Shown in pieces: positions 43,168 through 52,482 of a DNA stretch of 64,000 bases (positions are counted from its first letter, which is position 1; each line of letters opens with the position of its first letter). The translations under genes were made by a program, and so were the position numbers. The notes beneath the pieces were generated by a model. That model was not told the DNA's origin. It did no database searches and was given only the letters and a program-made list of their open reading frames with translations. This DNA comes from Bifidobacterium sp. 7101 (GTDB lineage Bacteria; Actinomycetota; Actinomycetes; Actinomycetales; Bifidobacteriaceae): NCBI RefSeq assembly GCF_000499285.1, contig NZ_AWUN01000004.1, positions 1 to 64,000 of the forward strand. The letters run 5' to 3'.

Positions 43168-43878
43168 TCAGTCGGCTGAAGGACGATCCACGCCGGGGGT
43201 CAGTTCATCCGGTAAGGTCAGTTTCAGCTGGTCCAAGCTTGGGGCCGACTGGTCCACCGCATGGTCAAGAACCTGGTCGGAGTCGGAGTCCTCTCCTGCA
43301 GATCCCCTCGCTACCGATTCCGACTCGCTGCCAACATAGGCGGACTTTGAGGAGGCAGGCTCGGGATCCGCAACCTCTGCTTTTGCACCGTCGAATTCAT
43401 CATCAGAAATGTCCGCATCGGCCTCGGCATCAGCCAAGGCAGCGATCCGATCGGCTTGTTCGCGACGGGCCTGATGCTCATCCTTCTCATGCTCCAAGGC
43501 GCTCAGAACGCCATGGATGAAGGAGGGAGCATCGGCATCCGACAGGGTCTTGGCCAAGGACAAAGCTTCATCGATGGCCACCTTGTCGGGGACGTCAGGG
43601 TTGTAGAGCATCTCCCAAGCGGCGATACGCAGAATGTTGCGGTCGATGGCGTGCATGCGGCTCAGCGGCCACCGGGTGGAATGGGTCTGTAGGGACCCAT
43701 CGATATCTCGACGGTGCTCCGCTACGCCCTCAACGATGGTCACGGCATAGGCGGGCAGAGGTGTCTGCGCCCCCGGCCGAACCTTGCGCTCCTCCAGCAG
43801 AGAGAGGAAATCCTGGCTCTTCTCATCGGCCTCATACAGGGTGTTCAAGGCCCGCTTGCGGGCTGTGGAACGTGCCAT
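43168..43878 (-). CDS. nusB: NusB transcription antitermination factor with acidic tail
   Basis: A 236-residue protein. The first ~140 residues are the NusB helical domain (ARKRALNTLYEADEKS, RMHAIDRNILRIAAWEML, KVAIDEALSLAKTLSD) that binds boxA RNA with S10. The last ~90 residues are an acidic, Asp/Glu/Ser-rich tail not present in E. coli NusB (139 residues). The ATG was chosen to give MARSTARKR; the longer in-frame form would overlap efp. It follows efp by 22 bases. Confidence 0.93.
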   Translation of the reverse strand: MARSTARKRALNTLYEADEKSQDFLSLLEERKVRPGAQTPLPAYAVTIVEGVAEHRRDIDGSLQTHSTRWPLSRMHAIDRNILRIAAWEMLYNPDVPDKVAIDEALSLAKTLSDADAPSFIHGVLSALEHEKDEHQARREQADRIAALADAEADADISDDEFDGAKAEVADPEPASSKSAYVGSESESVARGSAGEDSDSDQVLDHAVDQSAPSLDQLKLTLPDELTPGVDRPSAD

Positions 43879-43900
43879 GGATGTGTGGTTTCCGCCTTGC

Positions 43901-44464
43901 TCAGTTCTCGCGGCCCAGGTAGGAGCCGTCGCGGGTATCCACCTTGACCTTCTCACCCTCGCCTACAAAGAGGGGCACCTGGATCTCGGCCCCGGTCTCC
44001 ACAGTTGCGGGCTTGGTGCCGGCGTTGGAGCGGTTGCCCTGGACGCCGGGCTCGGTTGCAGTCACGGTCAGCACCACGGATGCAGGCAACTCCACAGACA
44101 GGGGGTTGCCATCATGGAAGCTGATAATGCAGTCGGTGCCCTCAAGCAGGAAGCGCTCCTGATCGCCGACCAGGGCCTCGGGGATGTTGACCTGCTCATA
44201 GGTGTTCATATCCATGAAGACGAAGGAGTCACCGTCCCGGTAGGAGTACTGCATGGTCCGGTTGTCCACGGTCTCGAAGTCCATCTTCATGCCCGCGTTG
44301 AATGTACGGTCCACGATCTTGCCTGAAAGGACGTCCTTGATAGTCGTGCGCACAAAGGCCGGCCCCTTGCCCGGTTTGACGTGCTGGAACTTGATGACGG
44401 TCCAAAGCTTGCCGTCCAGGTTGATGACCGATCCGTTCTTGATGTCGTTGGAAGTCTGTGCCAC
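43901..44464 (-). CDS. efp: Translation elongation factor P
   Basis: A 187-residue factor that relieves ribosomes stalled at proline runs. It has the KOW-like N-domain with the modifiable tip VKPGKGPAF (Lys near 34), then two OB domains. The start is GTG, with AGGTGG eight bases upstream. No modification enzyme is seen nearby. It precedes nusB, an arrangement common in bacteria. Confidence 0.96.
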   Translation of the reverse strand: MAQTSNDIKNGSVINLDGKLWTVIKFQHVKPGKGPAFVRTTIKDVLSGKIVDRTFNAGMKMDFETVDNRTMQYSYRDGDSFVFMDMNTYEQVNIPEALVGDQERFLLEGTDCIISFHDGNPLSVELPASVVLTVTATEPGVQGNRSNAGTKPATVETGAEIQVPLFVGEGEKVKVDTRDGSYLGREN

Positions 44465-44632
44465 CTTGATACCACCTCATTCTGATGAACGTTCCTTCGG
44501 AGGGCTCCTGGCCATCTGCCGAAAGCACCGGGCCACACAGGATCCGGCCCGCTCGCGATAAATCCTCGCCTATTATGCCACGGCGCATGAACACCGTGAA
44601 CGGTCCGGCGGCGAGACCTGCCGGATATGGGC

Positions 44633-44666
44633 GGGGCCCGGAATCACAGGAAGGATTCCGGGCCCC
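44633..44666 (-). terminator. Hairpin downstream of tuf
   Basis: A perfect 13-base stem GGGGCCCGGAATC/GATTCCGGGCCCC with an eight-base loop lies 34 bases past the tuf stop. There is no T run after it, so it may stop transcription only partly. Confidence 0.6.
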
Positions 44667-44700
44667 GTCATTGGATTGTGCCGATAAGCGACAGGCAATC

Positions 44701-45900
44701 CTACTCGATGATCTTGGTGACTCGACCTGAACCGACCGTGTGGCCGCCTTCACGAACAGCGAAGGTCAGGCCCTCCTCCATGGCGACGGGCTGAATCAGC
44801 TCGACGGAGAAGGTGGCGTGATCGCCAGGCTGAACCATCTCCACGCCCTCGGGCAGGGTGATGACGCCGGTAACGTCGGTGGTCCGGAAGTAGAACTGCG
44901 GACGGTAGTTGGAGAAGAACGGCGAGTGGCGTCCACCCTCGTCCTTGGTCAGCACGTAGACTTCGCCCTCGAACTTGTGGTGAGGGGTCACGGTGCCGGG
45001 AGCGGCCACGACCTGTCCGCGCTCGACGTCCTCACGGCCGATGCCGCGCAGCAGCAGACCGGTGTTGTCGCCAGCCTCGGCCTCGTCCATCTGCTTGTGG
45101 AAGGTCTCGATGGAGGTGACGGTGGTGGACTGGGTGTCCCGCAGACCGACGATCTCCACGTTGGTGTTCACGGGCAGCTTGCCACGCTCGACACGACCGG
45201 TCACCACAGTGCCACGGCCGGAGATGGTGAAGACATCCTCGATGGGCATCAGGAAGGGCTTGTCCAGGTCATGGACAGGGGTGGGGATGTAGTCGTCGAC
45301 GGCATCCATGAGGTCCTTGATGGTCTGAACCCACTTGTCGTGGTCAGGGGCATCGTCATGCAGGGCGCCGTAGGCGGAGGTGCGGATGACGGGGCAGTCG
45401 CGGTCGAAGCCGTTCTCATCCAGCAGATCGCGGACTTCCTCCTCGACCAGCTCGATCAGCTCTTCGTCGTCGACCATGTCGCACTTGTTCAGGGCGACCA
45501 GGATCTTCGGCACGCCGACCTGGCGGGCCAGCAGCACGTGCTCACGAGTCTGGGCCATGGGGCCGTCGGTGGCGGCGACCACCAGGATGGCACCATCCAT
45601 CTGAGCAGCGCCGGTAATCATGTTCTTGACGAAGTCGGCGTGTCCAGGGCAGTCCACGTGGGCGTAATGGCGCTTGGCGGTCTGGTACTCGATGTGCGCG
45701 ATGTTGATGGTGATGCCGCGCTCCTTCTCCTCAGGAGCAGCATCAATCTGAGCGAAATCGTACTCGGGGTTGACGTCCGGGTACTCCTCATGCAGCACCT
45801 TGGAGATGGCCGCGGTCAGGGTGGTCTTGCCGTGATCGACGTGGCCGATGGTGCCAATGTTAACGTGCGGCTTGGTCCGCTCGTACTTTTCCTTTGCCAT
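44701..45900 (-). CDS. tuf: Elongation factor Tu
   Basis: A 399-residue GTPase that carries aminoacyl-tRNA to the ribosome. It has P-loop [22 protein letters not shown] and NKCD. The ATG giving [11 protein letters not shown] follows AGGAGG at ten bases. It is the last gene of the str operon (rpsL-rpsG-fusA-tuf) with a ~195-base gap from fusA that probably contains its own promoter. Confidence 0.98.
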   Translation of the reverse strand: MAKEKYERTKPHVNIGTIGHVDHGKTTLTAAISKVLHEEYPDVNPEYDFAQIDAAPEEKERGITINIAHIEYQTAKRHYAHVDCPGHADFVKNMITGAAQMDGAILVVAATDGPMAQTREHVLLARQVGVPKILVALNKCDMVDDEELIELVEEEVRDLLDENGFDRDCPVIRTSAYGALHDDAPDHDKWVQTIKDLMDAVDDYIPTPVHDLDKPFLMPIEDVFTISGRGTVVTGRVERGKLPVNTNVEIVGLRDTQSTTVTSIETFHKQMDEAEAGDNTGLLLRGIGREDVERGQVVAAPGTVTPHHKFEGEVYVLTKDEGGRHSPFFSNYRPQFYFRTTDVTGVITLPEGVEMVQPGDHATFSVELIQPVAMEEGLTFAVREGGHTVGSGRVTKIIE

Positions 45901-46065
45901 TGTGTTTTGTCCTCCTGGACGTCTCGTAGGTTGCCTGCGCGAACCACGCACAGAGCACTCGCTACATATTACTGGGTTATCGGGTTCTTTGCCACTTTTG
46001 CCCTCCGCCCAGTCAGCGCTACAAGAGTGTAACGCCGACTTGTGACAGAAGAGCCTTTTTGCAGG

Positions 46066-46086
46066 GGCCCGCCGTGGCGGCGGGCC
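46066..46086 (-). terminator. GC-rich hairpin between fusA and tuf
   Basis: GGCCCGCC-N5-GGCGGGCC lies ten bases past the fusA stop. No T run follows on the minus strand, so it may be an attenuator or mRNA-processing structure. Confidence 0.5.
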
Positions 46087-46095
46087 AAACCAGCC

Positions 46096-48222
46096 TTACT
46101 CGCCTCGCTGGGCCTTGATGATCTCGTCGCTGACAGTCTTGGGAACCTCAGCGTAAGAGTCCATCTGCATGGTGAACATGGCGCGTCCCTGGGTCTTGGA
46201 CCTGAGGTCGCCAATGTAGCCGAACATCTCCGACAGGGGCACCTTGGCGTCGATGACCTTGACGCCGGTGGCGTCTGTCATGGACTGGATGGAGCCACGA
46301 CGGGAGTTGATGTCACCCATGACGTCGCCCATGTACTCCTCGGGAGTACGGACCTCGACAGCCATGATGGGCTCGAGGATGACGGGCTTGGCCTTGGGAG
46401 CAGCCTCCTTGAAGCACATGGAGCCGGCGATCTTGAAGGCCATCTCCGAAGAGTCGACCTCGTGGATCTGGCCATCGGTCAGGGTCGCCTTGACACCCAC
46501 GACCGGGAAGCCTGCCAGCACACCGGACTCCATTGCCTCCTGCACACCAGCATCGACCGAAGGGATGAACTCCTTGGTGATGTGGCCGCCGGTGACCTTG
46601 TTCTCAAAGATGTAGGATTCGCCCTCGGAAGTGTCCAGGGGCTCGAAGTTCATGAGCACCTTGGCGAACTGGCCGGAACCACCGGTCTGCTTCTTGTGGG
46701 TGTACTCCTGGTTCATGACAGGCTTGCGGATGGTCTCGCGGTAAGCCACCTGGGGCTTGCCCACGTTGCACTCCACATGGAACTCGCGGCGCATGCGGTC
46801 CACCAGGATGTCCAGCTGGAGCTCGCCCATGCCGGAGATCAGGGTCTGGCCGGACTCCTCGTCCGTCTTGACCTGGAAGGTGGGATCCTCCTCGGAGAGC
46901 TTCTGCAGGGCGATGCCCATCTTCTCCTGGTCGGCCTTGGTCTTGGGCTCCACGGCCACCTCGATCACAGGATCGGGGAAGGTCATGGATTCCAGCACCA
47001 GCGGCGCCTTCTCGTCGCACAGGGTGTCACCAGTGGTGACGTTCTTGAGTCCGACGAAGGCGTAGATGTTGCCGGCGATGGCCTCGTCGACCGGATTCTC
47101 CTTGTTGGAGTGCATCTGGAAGAGCTTGCCTACGCGCTCCTTCTTGTCCTTGGTGGAGTCCAGGACCGTTTCGCCCTGGGCCACCTTGCCGGAGTAGACA
47201 CGCACGTAGATCAGCTTGCCGTAGAAGGGGTGGGTGGCCACCTTGAAGGCCAGGGCCGAGAAGGGCTCGTCCACAGTGGGCTTGCGATCGATCTCGACGG
47301 ACTCGTCGCCGATCTTGTAGCCCTTGATGGCCGGAACGTCCTCGGGGCTGGGCAGGTAGTCAACAACCGCGTCCAGCATGGGCTGCACGCCCTTGTCCTT
47401 GAAGGCGGATCCGCAGAAGACCGGGAAGGCCGACTGCTCGATGGTCATCTTGCGCACAGCGGTACGAATCTCCTGCTGGGAGATCTCCTCACCGCCCAGG
47501 TACTTCTCCAGCAGGTCCTCGTCCGACTCGGCCACGGCCTCAAGCAGCTCGGTGTGGTACTGCTCGGCCTTGTCCTTGAGATCGTCGGGGATCTCGATGG
47601 TGTCGTACTTGGCGCCCAGGTCGGCCTCGTCCTTCCAGTAGTAGGCCACCATGCGCACCAGGTCGACCACGCCGTGGAAGTCGCTCTCAGCGCCGATAGG
47701 CAGCTGCATGACCAGCGGCTTGACGCCCAGCTTGTCCTTGATGGTGTCCACCGAGTAGTAGAAGTCGGCGCCCAGCTTGTCCATCTTGTTGATGAAGCAG
47801 ATGCGGGGCACGCCATACTTGTCGGCCTGACGCCAGACGGTCTCGGACTGGGGCTCCACGCCCTCCTTGCCGTCGAACACCGCCACAGCGCCATCGAGCA
47901 CGCGCAAGGAGCGCTCCACCTCGGCGGTGAAGTCCACGTGGCCAGGGGTGTCGATGATGTTGATCTGATAGCGGTCCTCAGGATCGTGGGACTGGCGGTT
48001 CCAGAAGGCCGTGATGGCGGCGGAGGTGATCGTGATGCCACGTTCCTTCTCCTGGTCCATCCAGTCCATGGTGGAGGCGCCGTCGTGGGTCTCGCCGATC
48101 TTGTAGTTGACGCCGGTGTAGTAGAGGATACGCTCGGTCGTCGTTGTCTTGCCGGCATCGATGTGGGCCATGATGCCGATGTTGCGGACCTTGGTCAGGT
48201 CCGTGAGCACGTCTTGTGCCAT
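46096..48222 (-). CDS. fusA: Elongation factor G
   Basis: A 708-residue translocase GTPase. It has P-loop [29 protein letters not shown] and the NKMDK motif, followed by domains II-V of normal length. ATG follows AAGGAATT. It sits between rpsG and tuf in the str operon. No sign of a second fusA copy is seen here. Confidence 0.98.
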   Translation of the reverse strand: MAQDVLTDLTKVRNIGIMAHIDAGKTTTTERILYYTGVNYKIGETHDGASTMDWMDQEKERGITITSAAITAFWNRQSHDPEDRYQINIIDTPGHVDFTAEVERSLRVLDGAVAVFDGKEGVEPQSETVWRQADKYGVPRICFINKMDKLGADFYYSVDTIKDKLGVKPLVMQLPIGAESDFHGVVDLVRMVAYYWKDEADLGAKYDTIEIPDDLKDKAEQYHTELLEAVAESDEDLLEKYLGGEEISQQEIRTAVRKMTIEQSAFPVFCGSAFKDKGVQPMLDAVVDYLPSPEDVPAIKGYKIGDESVEIDRKPTVDEPFSALAFKVATHPFYGKLIYVRVYSGKVAQGETVLDSTKDKKERVGKLFQMHSNKENPVDEAIAGNIYAFVGLKNVTTGDTLCDEKAPLVLESMTFPDPVIEVAVEPKTKADQEKMGIALQKLSEEDPTFQVKTDEESGQTLISGMGELQLDILVDRMRREFHVECNVGKPQVAYRETIRKPVMNQEYTHKKQTGGSGQFAKVLMNFEPLDTSEGESYIFENKVTGGHITKEFIPSVDAGVQEAMESGVLAGFPVVGVKATLTDGQIHEVDSSEMAFKIAGSMCFKEAAPKAKPVILEPIMAVEVRTPEEYMGDVMGDINSRRGSIQSMTDATGVKVIDAKVPLSEMFGYIGDLRSKTQGRAMFTMQMDSYAEVPKTVSDEIIKAQRGE

Positions 48223-48248
48223 AATTCCTTGTTCTCGCTCTCTTGGGA

Positions 48249-48719
48249 TTACCAGCGATAGTGGGCGAACGCCTTGTTGGCCTCGGCCATCTTGTGGGTG
48301 TCCTCGCGGCGCTTGACCGCTGCACCCAGGCCGTTGGAGGCATCAAGGATCTCGTTGGCCAGCCGCTCCGACATGGTCTTCTCACGACGGGCGCGGCTGT
48401 AATCGGTCAGCCACCGCAATGAGAGCGTATTGGCGCGGTTAGGCTTGACCTCGACAGGGACCTGGTAGGTGGCGCCGCCGACACGGCGGCTGCGGACCTC
48501 CAGGCTGGGACGAATGTTGTCCAGGGCGCGCTTGAGCACGGCCACGGGCTCCTGGTCGGTCTTCTCCTTGACCTGCTCCAGAGCGGTGTAGACGATGTTC
48601 TCAGCGATGGACTTCTTGCCGTCCAGCAGGATCTTGTTGATCAGCTGGGCCACCACGGTGGAACCGTAGATGGGATCGGGCAGGAGCTGGTGCTTTTTAG
48701 CTGGTCCTTTGCGTGACAT
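48249..48719 (-). CDS. rpsG: 30S ribosomal protein S7
   Basis: A 156-residue protein that organises the 16S rRNA head and can act as translational repressor of the str operon in E. coli. Typical segments are [16 protein letters not shown] and [14 protein letters not shown]. The start is four bases after the rpsL stop with no strong ribosome site, suggesting coupling. Confidence 0.98.
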   Translation of the reverse strand: MSRKGPAKKHQLLPDPIYGSTVVAQLINKILLDGKKSIAENIVYTALEQVKEKTDQEPVAVLKRALDNIRPSLEVRSRRVGGATYQVPVEVKPNRANTLSLRWLTDYSRARREKTMSERLANEILDASNGLGAAVKRREDTHKMAEANKAFAHYRW

Positions 48720-48722
48720 GTG

Positions 48723-49094
48723 TTACTTGGCCTTCTTTGCTCCATACAGGGAACGGCCCTGCTTGCGATCCTTGACTCCCTGGGTATCCAGCGCACCGCG
48801 CACGATGTGGTAGCGCACGCCGGGCAGATCCTTGACACGTCCGCCGCGTACCAGCACGATGGAGTGCTCCTGCAGGTTGTGGCCCTCGCCGGGGATGTAG
48901 GCTGAAACCTCAATGCCGGAGCTCAGACGGACACGGGCAACCTTCCGCAGAGCCGAATTCGGCTTCTTGGGGGTGGTGGTGTAGACACGGGTGCACACGC
49001 CGCGACGCAGCGGGCTGCCCTTGAGTGCCAAAGTCTTCGACTTGCGAGGCTTGGCCTTGCGCCCTTTGCGGACGAGCTGTTCAATTGTTGGCAA
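48723..49094 (-). CDS. rpsL: 30S ribosomal protein S12
   Basis: A 123-residue decoding-centre protein. It contains [13 protein letters not shown] (with the Lys altered in streptomycin resistance elsewhere; wild type here) and the [13 protein letters not shown] loop. The start is TTG at 49094: GGAGAGAG lies just upstream and the protein then begins at the universal [11 protein letters not shown] longer in-frame reading adds 20 residues with no homology. First gene of the str operon. Confidence 0.96.
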   Translation of the reverse strand: MPTIEQLVRKGRKAKPRKSKTLALKGSPLRRGVCTRVYTTTPKKPNSALRKVARVRLSSGIEVSAYIPGEGHNLQEHSIVLVRGGRVKDLPGVRYHIVRGALDTQGVKDRKQGRSLYGAKKAK

Positions 49095-49635
49095 CTGACT
49101 CTCTCCGATTCCTTCGATGAACTTGTCTTCGTTTGCGCTGCGAGACCGCCGCACCGCAGCCGCAGTCGCTCCAAGTAGGAGAGATCAGCCACTGTCCACC
49201 GGCCCGATGGCCCCTGATCCTCCTGCCGGGCATTGCTGCCTGCACTCTTCGGATTCGGGGATATCCCGACAAGCTCACCTGTGACATAAGGCGTGCTGTC
49301 GGCACACACGATGAACAGTATATCACCAGGGCAGACATGGCCACATCATGAACTTGGAAGTATGCTCTGGGCTTTGCCCACTGTGATGACGCAGTGGAAC
49401 AGCTGGCGGGAAAGCTCTGGCAGGAATATCTAACAGATCTTTGCACATACCTGTATTTATAGGTATCTATTGATTAATAATCGGTTGTCCGCCTATAACA
49501 GATCCCTTATATATAGGTGTCGGAAATTGATATCTCAATCAGTAAATATGGATGACTGGGAATATAGCGGCCGGTGTCCGGTGACACAAATGCCATTGTC
49601 CGGCTATTCTCTGAAATTCGTGAATGTCCGGCTGT
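49095..49635. other. Non-coding leader region upstream of the str operon, with short repeats
   Basis: This ~540-base gap has no credible gene. It probably holds the rpsL promoter and leader. AT-rich stretches lie at 49430-49530, including the dyad TACCTGTATTTATAGGTA (49449-49466). The motif TGTCCG recurs at 49486, 49575, 49597 and 49625, the last three as TGTCCGG. Confidence 0.6.
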
Positions 49636-50004
49636 CTACATGCCCTCTTTCTCCAGAGCCTGCCGGATGTAGTCACGCAGGATCAGAGCATGGTTGACGG
49701 CTGAATCCTTGGCTGCATAGACCAGTGTCGTCCGGTCATGTTCGCGTACAATGCTGAGCAGATCCTCCAAGGCGGGATTGTCATCCAGCTCAGTGCGGTA
49801 GCGGCGTGCGAAGTCCTGGAAGCGGTCAGGATCATGGTGCCACCAGCGCCGCAGGTCCGGACTGGGCGCGACATCCTTGAGCCAGCCGGACAAGGCTGCC
49901 CGCTCCTTACTGACGCCGCGCGGCCAAAGCCTGTCGACCAGGATGCGGACCCCGTCCCCGTCAGCTGCCTGCTCGTATACGCGCTTGATATCCACCTGAC
50001 CCAT
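49636..50004 (-). CDS. DUF488 family protein, YeaO-like
   Basis: A 122-residue cytoplasmic protein. The family pattern is clear: VDIKRVYE, VLVDRLWPRG-type segment (ILVDRLWPRGVSK), WLKDVAPSPDLRRW and TLVYAAKD. The function of DUF488 is unsettled. Two adjacent ATGs follow AGGAGG; the second gives better spacing. It is divergent from the YwiC-like gene. No active site can be assigned from the sequence. Confidence 0.88.
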   Translation of the reverse strand: MGQVDIKRVYEQAADGDGVRILVDRLWPRGVSKERAALSGWLKDVAPSPDLRRWWHHDPDRFQDFARRYRTELDDNPALEDLLSIVREHDRTTLVYAAKDSAVNHALILRDYIRQALEKEGM

Positions 50005-50116
50005 CATCTGCCTCCTGAAACCAGGAACCCGTGTGATTCGTGACTCCTTCGACCATGATATTGACCGAATCGGCATTACGGAAGAGGCAGTGACAGCCAT
50101 ACCGGGGCGTAGGCTG

Positions 50117-51115
50117 ATGAGTATGCTTACAGACGCAGACAGGGGCAAGGCCGCCGGGTCGAACGGCAGCAGACCAAACCCTCAAGCCCGCAAATCGACG
50201 ACCACGAACGGATCAGGACCCAAAGGACGACAGTGGCGACGCCTATGGATACCCGACCAGATAGGCGGCTGGGCCATGGCTTTGATGCCGGGCCTGGCTG
50301 GGCTGTTGGTCGGAGGCCCGACCTGGAGGAGCCTGCTGCTCATGGTCGCCTGGGCCTTCTGCTACTGCTTTGAGTTCACCGGCTCAAGGTGGATGGTTTC
50401 GCACCGAGCCGCCAGATTCGCACCACCAGCTTTAGGGTATGCTCTGCTCACGGCCGTGACCGGGCTGATCCTATTGGTCGGCACCCCTGGGCTCCTGCGA
50501 TGGGCCCCGCTCTACCTGGTGCTAGGTGTGCTGAACTTTGCCGCCGCCTGGCTACGCACGGAACGCTCCTGGTGGAACGATACCGTAGCCGTGATCGCGG
50601 CCTGCACGCTCTGTCTGATCGCCGTCTCCCTAGGGTCACAATTCCAAAAGCCTGGACCAGGACTGGAGAGTGCCAACTCTGGCTTCTTCGGATGCCAACC
50701 GAATCCTGCTGTGGACTGCTTCGCCAGCGGATTTTTCCCAAGCGCTGCCCTGCCATCGATTGGAGTGGTCAGTGCAGCTGTCTTCGCTGTGACCCAGTTC
50801 GGTTCGGTCATCTTCGTCAAGACCATGATCCGCGAGCGCGGCAAGACCTGGTGCTACCTGCTTTCGCTGGCTTGGAACCTGGCCCTCTGCCTGATCGGGG
50901 TCGCCATGGTACGCACCGCAGGATGGTGGCCTCTGTTGACCGCCCTGGTTCTGCTGGTTCGCGCGGCCTTACTGCCTGCCCTCTCCCGTCGGCGCCGCAT
51001 TCCCATTCTGTATGTGGGCCTGGTCGAATGCGCAACCAGCCTGCTGGTCTTCATTCTGGTGATTGCACAGGCTAACGTGATGACCGCGTCTCTGACTGGA
51101 CTGCTTGGCGCATGA
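50117..51115 (+). CDS. YwiC-like membrane protein
   Basis: A 332-residue integral membrane protein with a ~45-residue polar N-tail and about eight to ten TM helices. The YwiC-like signature is the first helix region IPDQIGGWAMALMPGLAG, compared with the usual P-x-QHGAWAML. A periplasmic-like loop with Cys residues (FFGCQPNPAVDCF) follows the sixth helix. Role unknown in the family. Start ATG at 50117 is tentative. It overlaps the glycosylase gene by ATGA. Confidence 0.75.
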   Translation: MSMLTDADRGKAAGSNGSRPNPQARKSTTTNGSGPKGRQWRRLWIPDQIGGWAMALMPGLAGLLVGGPTWRSLLLMVAWAFCYCFEFTGSRWMVSHRAARFAPPALGYALLTAVTGLILLVGTPGLLRWAPLYLVLGVLNFAAAWLRTERSWWNDTVAVIAACTLCLIAVSLGSQFQKPGPGLESANSGFFGCQPNPAVDCFASGFFPSAALPSIGVVSAAVFAVTQFGSVIFVKTMIRERGKTWCYLLSLAWNLALCLIGVAMVRTAGWWPLLTALVLLVRAALLPALSRRRRIPILYVGLVECATSLLVFILVIAQANVMTASLTGLLGA

Positions 51116-51687
51116 CTGCAGGTTCGGCCACACACGTCACCCACGAGTTCGGGCCCATTTGGGATGACCGATCTCGTGTGCTGATCCTGGGATCCATTCC
51201 CAGCCCGAGTTCGCGCGAAGCCGGCTTCTACTACATGTTTCCGCACAACCGCTTCTGGCCCGTGCTGGCTGCACTCTTCGACCAGCCTGTTCCAGGGCCT
51301 GATCCGGCTGTCCGTGCTAGGTTTGCCCTCAATCATTGCATAGCACTCTGGGATGTCATCCAGGAATGCGACATTCACGGTGCCTCCGACACTTCAATAA
51401 CCAATGTCGTGCCGACTGACATCGCTGGCTTGCTGGACCGTGTGCCCATCGGCACCATATTCACCACAGGACGCAAGGCCAGCCAGCTTTACCGTCGCTA
51501 CTGCCTGCCTATCCTGCAGGAGAAAGGGTATCGACCGACGATGATCAATCTGCCATCCACCAGCCCCGCCAATGCCGCTATGAGCCTGGCCGATCTGATC
51601 AAGGCCTACCAACCCATAAGAAAAGTGCTCGACGACAAAAAGCCTAAGCTTGATAGGCAAGACAGTCACAACGACTATGACAAATAA
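51112..51687 (+). CDS. DNA-deoxyinosine glycosylase-like protein (UDG superfamily, HDG family)
   Basis: A 191-residue member of the uracil-DNA glycosylase superfamily. Motif 1 is LILGSIPSPSSREAGFYYM, followed by PHNRFWPVL, and motif 2 is LPSTSPANAAMS. This pattern matches family 6 hypoxanthine-DNA glycosylases, which remove deaminated adenine. The C-terminal ~15 residues are Lys/Asp-rich. It overlaps both neighbours and is distinct from ung at 11.5 kb, so the cell has at least two base-deamination repair enzymes. Confidence 0.85.
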   Translation: MTAGSATHVTHEFGPIWDDRSRVLILGSIPSPSSREAGFYYMFPHNRFWPVLAALFDQPVPGPDPAVRARFALNHCIALWDVIQECDIHGASDTSITNVVPTDIAGLLDRVPIGTIFTTGRKASQLYRRYCLPILQEKGYRPTMINLPSTSPANAAMSLADLIKAYQPIRKVLDDKKPKLDRQDSHNDYDK

Positions 51688-52135
51688 GCAAATACCAGCG
51701 GTCAAAGCCCAAGATGTTGCGAACCTTCCCAAGGATGAATTCGCCTTCCCAGGCCCAGAACGTGATTGCCTGGTGGAAGCGATCCTGGAGGGGCGCAAAA
51801 CTACTACGACCAGCCTGATGGCAGAGTTCATTCATGATCATGAGCCACTCCCCTCCGCCGGCCGACGAACGATTCTGGTGAACTCAGATAACCAGCCAGT
51901 TGCCGTCCTCAGATATGCCTCGGTGAGCGTGACACGACTCGGCCTGGTCACGTTGCAGCATGTTCTGAATGAAGGAGAAGACTATAAAAGCCTTCCTGAG
52001 TGGCGCCAGGCTCATGAGTCCTTCTGGACCTCAGAGAACATGCGACAGGCACTGGATAATCCGAACTTCACCGTCGACGACCAGACCCTGGTGGTGCTGG
52101 AGACTTTTTATGTAGAGGCCATGGTCGTGAACTGA
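51677..52135 (+). CDS. ASCH-domain protein
   Basis: A 152-residue protein. The ASCH (PUA-like) fold is indicated by ILEGRKTTTTSLM, PSAGRRTILVNSDNQPVAVL and the final VVLETFYVEAMV strand. ASCH proteins bind RNA or act on modified nucleosides. The ATG overlaps the glycosylase stop by 11 bases. A ribosome site is not clear. A small hairpin lies seven bases past the stop. Confidence 0.8.
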   Translation: MTNKQIPAVKAQDVANLPKDEFAFPGPERDCLVEAILEGRKTTTTSLMAEFIHDHEPLPSAGRRTILVNSDNQPVAVLRYASVSVTRLGLVTLQHVLNEGEDYKSLPEWRQAHESFWTSENMRQALDNPNFTVDDQTLVVLETFYVEAMVVN

Positions 52136-52141
52136 AGGCCC

Positions 52142-52161
52142 AAAGACAAAGCACTGTCTTT
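52142..52161 (+). terminator. Small hairpin after the ASCH gene
   Basis: AAAGACA pairs with TGTCTTT around six bases, seven bases past the stop. The stem is short and the T run minimal, so it is a weak candidate. Confidence 0.35.
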
Positions 52162-52254
52162 AGACATGGGTCACATTTCACCGGCGTGCCATGTCATGCC
52201 ATCGTGTATAGTTTCATCTGTTGCATTGATCCGCGATACGGATTGATACACCAT

Positions 52255-52331
52255 GGTGGCTATAGCTCAGTCGGTAGAGCACCTGATTGTGGTTCAGGAG
52301 GTCGCGCGTTCGAGCCGCGTTAGCCACCCCA
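52255..52331 (+). tRNA. tRNA-His (GTG)
   Basis: The acceptor stem GTGGCTA pairs with TAGCCAC. An extra G at 52255 can pair with the discriminator C, the G-1:C73 pair typical of tRNA-His. The D loop, anticodon stem CTGAT/TTCAG-type with anticodon GTG, and T loop TTCGAGC are all present. The CCA end is encoded. It marks the left edge of an AT-rich accessory segment and could be an integration site. Confidence 0.97.
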
Positions 52332-52353
52332 TCTAAAATCCCGGCACTCCAGA

Positions 52354-52383
52354 GATTCGATTTCTTTTATTTTTAATCGAGTC
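52354..52383. terminator. Hairpin with T-rich loop after tRNA-His
   Basis: GATTCGATT pairs with AATCGAGTC around a T-rich loop, 22 bases past tRNA-His and about 100 bases past the stop of the convergent 381-residue gene. A terminator role is plausible but not typical. Confidence 0.35.
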
Positions 52384-52482
52384 ATTTAAAAATGTAATGT
52401 TATGTTAGGCGCACACATCGCAATAAAATAAAATTAGCGAGTAGACTGCCTGAAATCATGACATTTATGCAGCACATTTATT

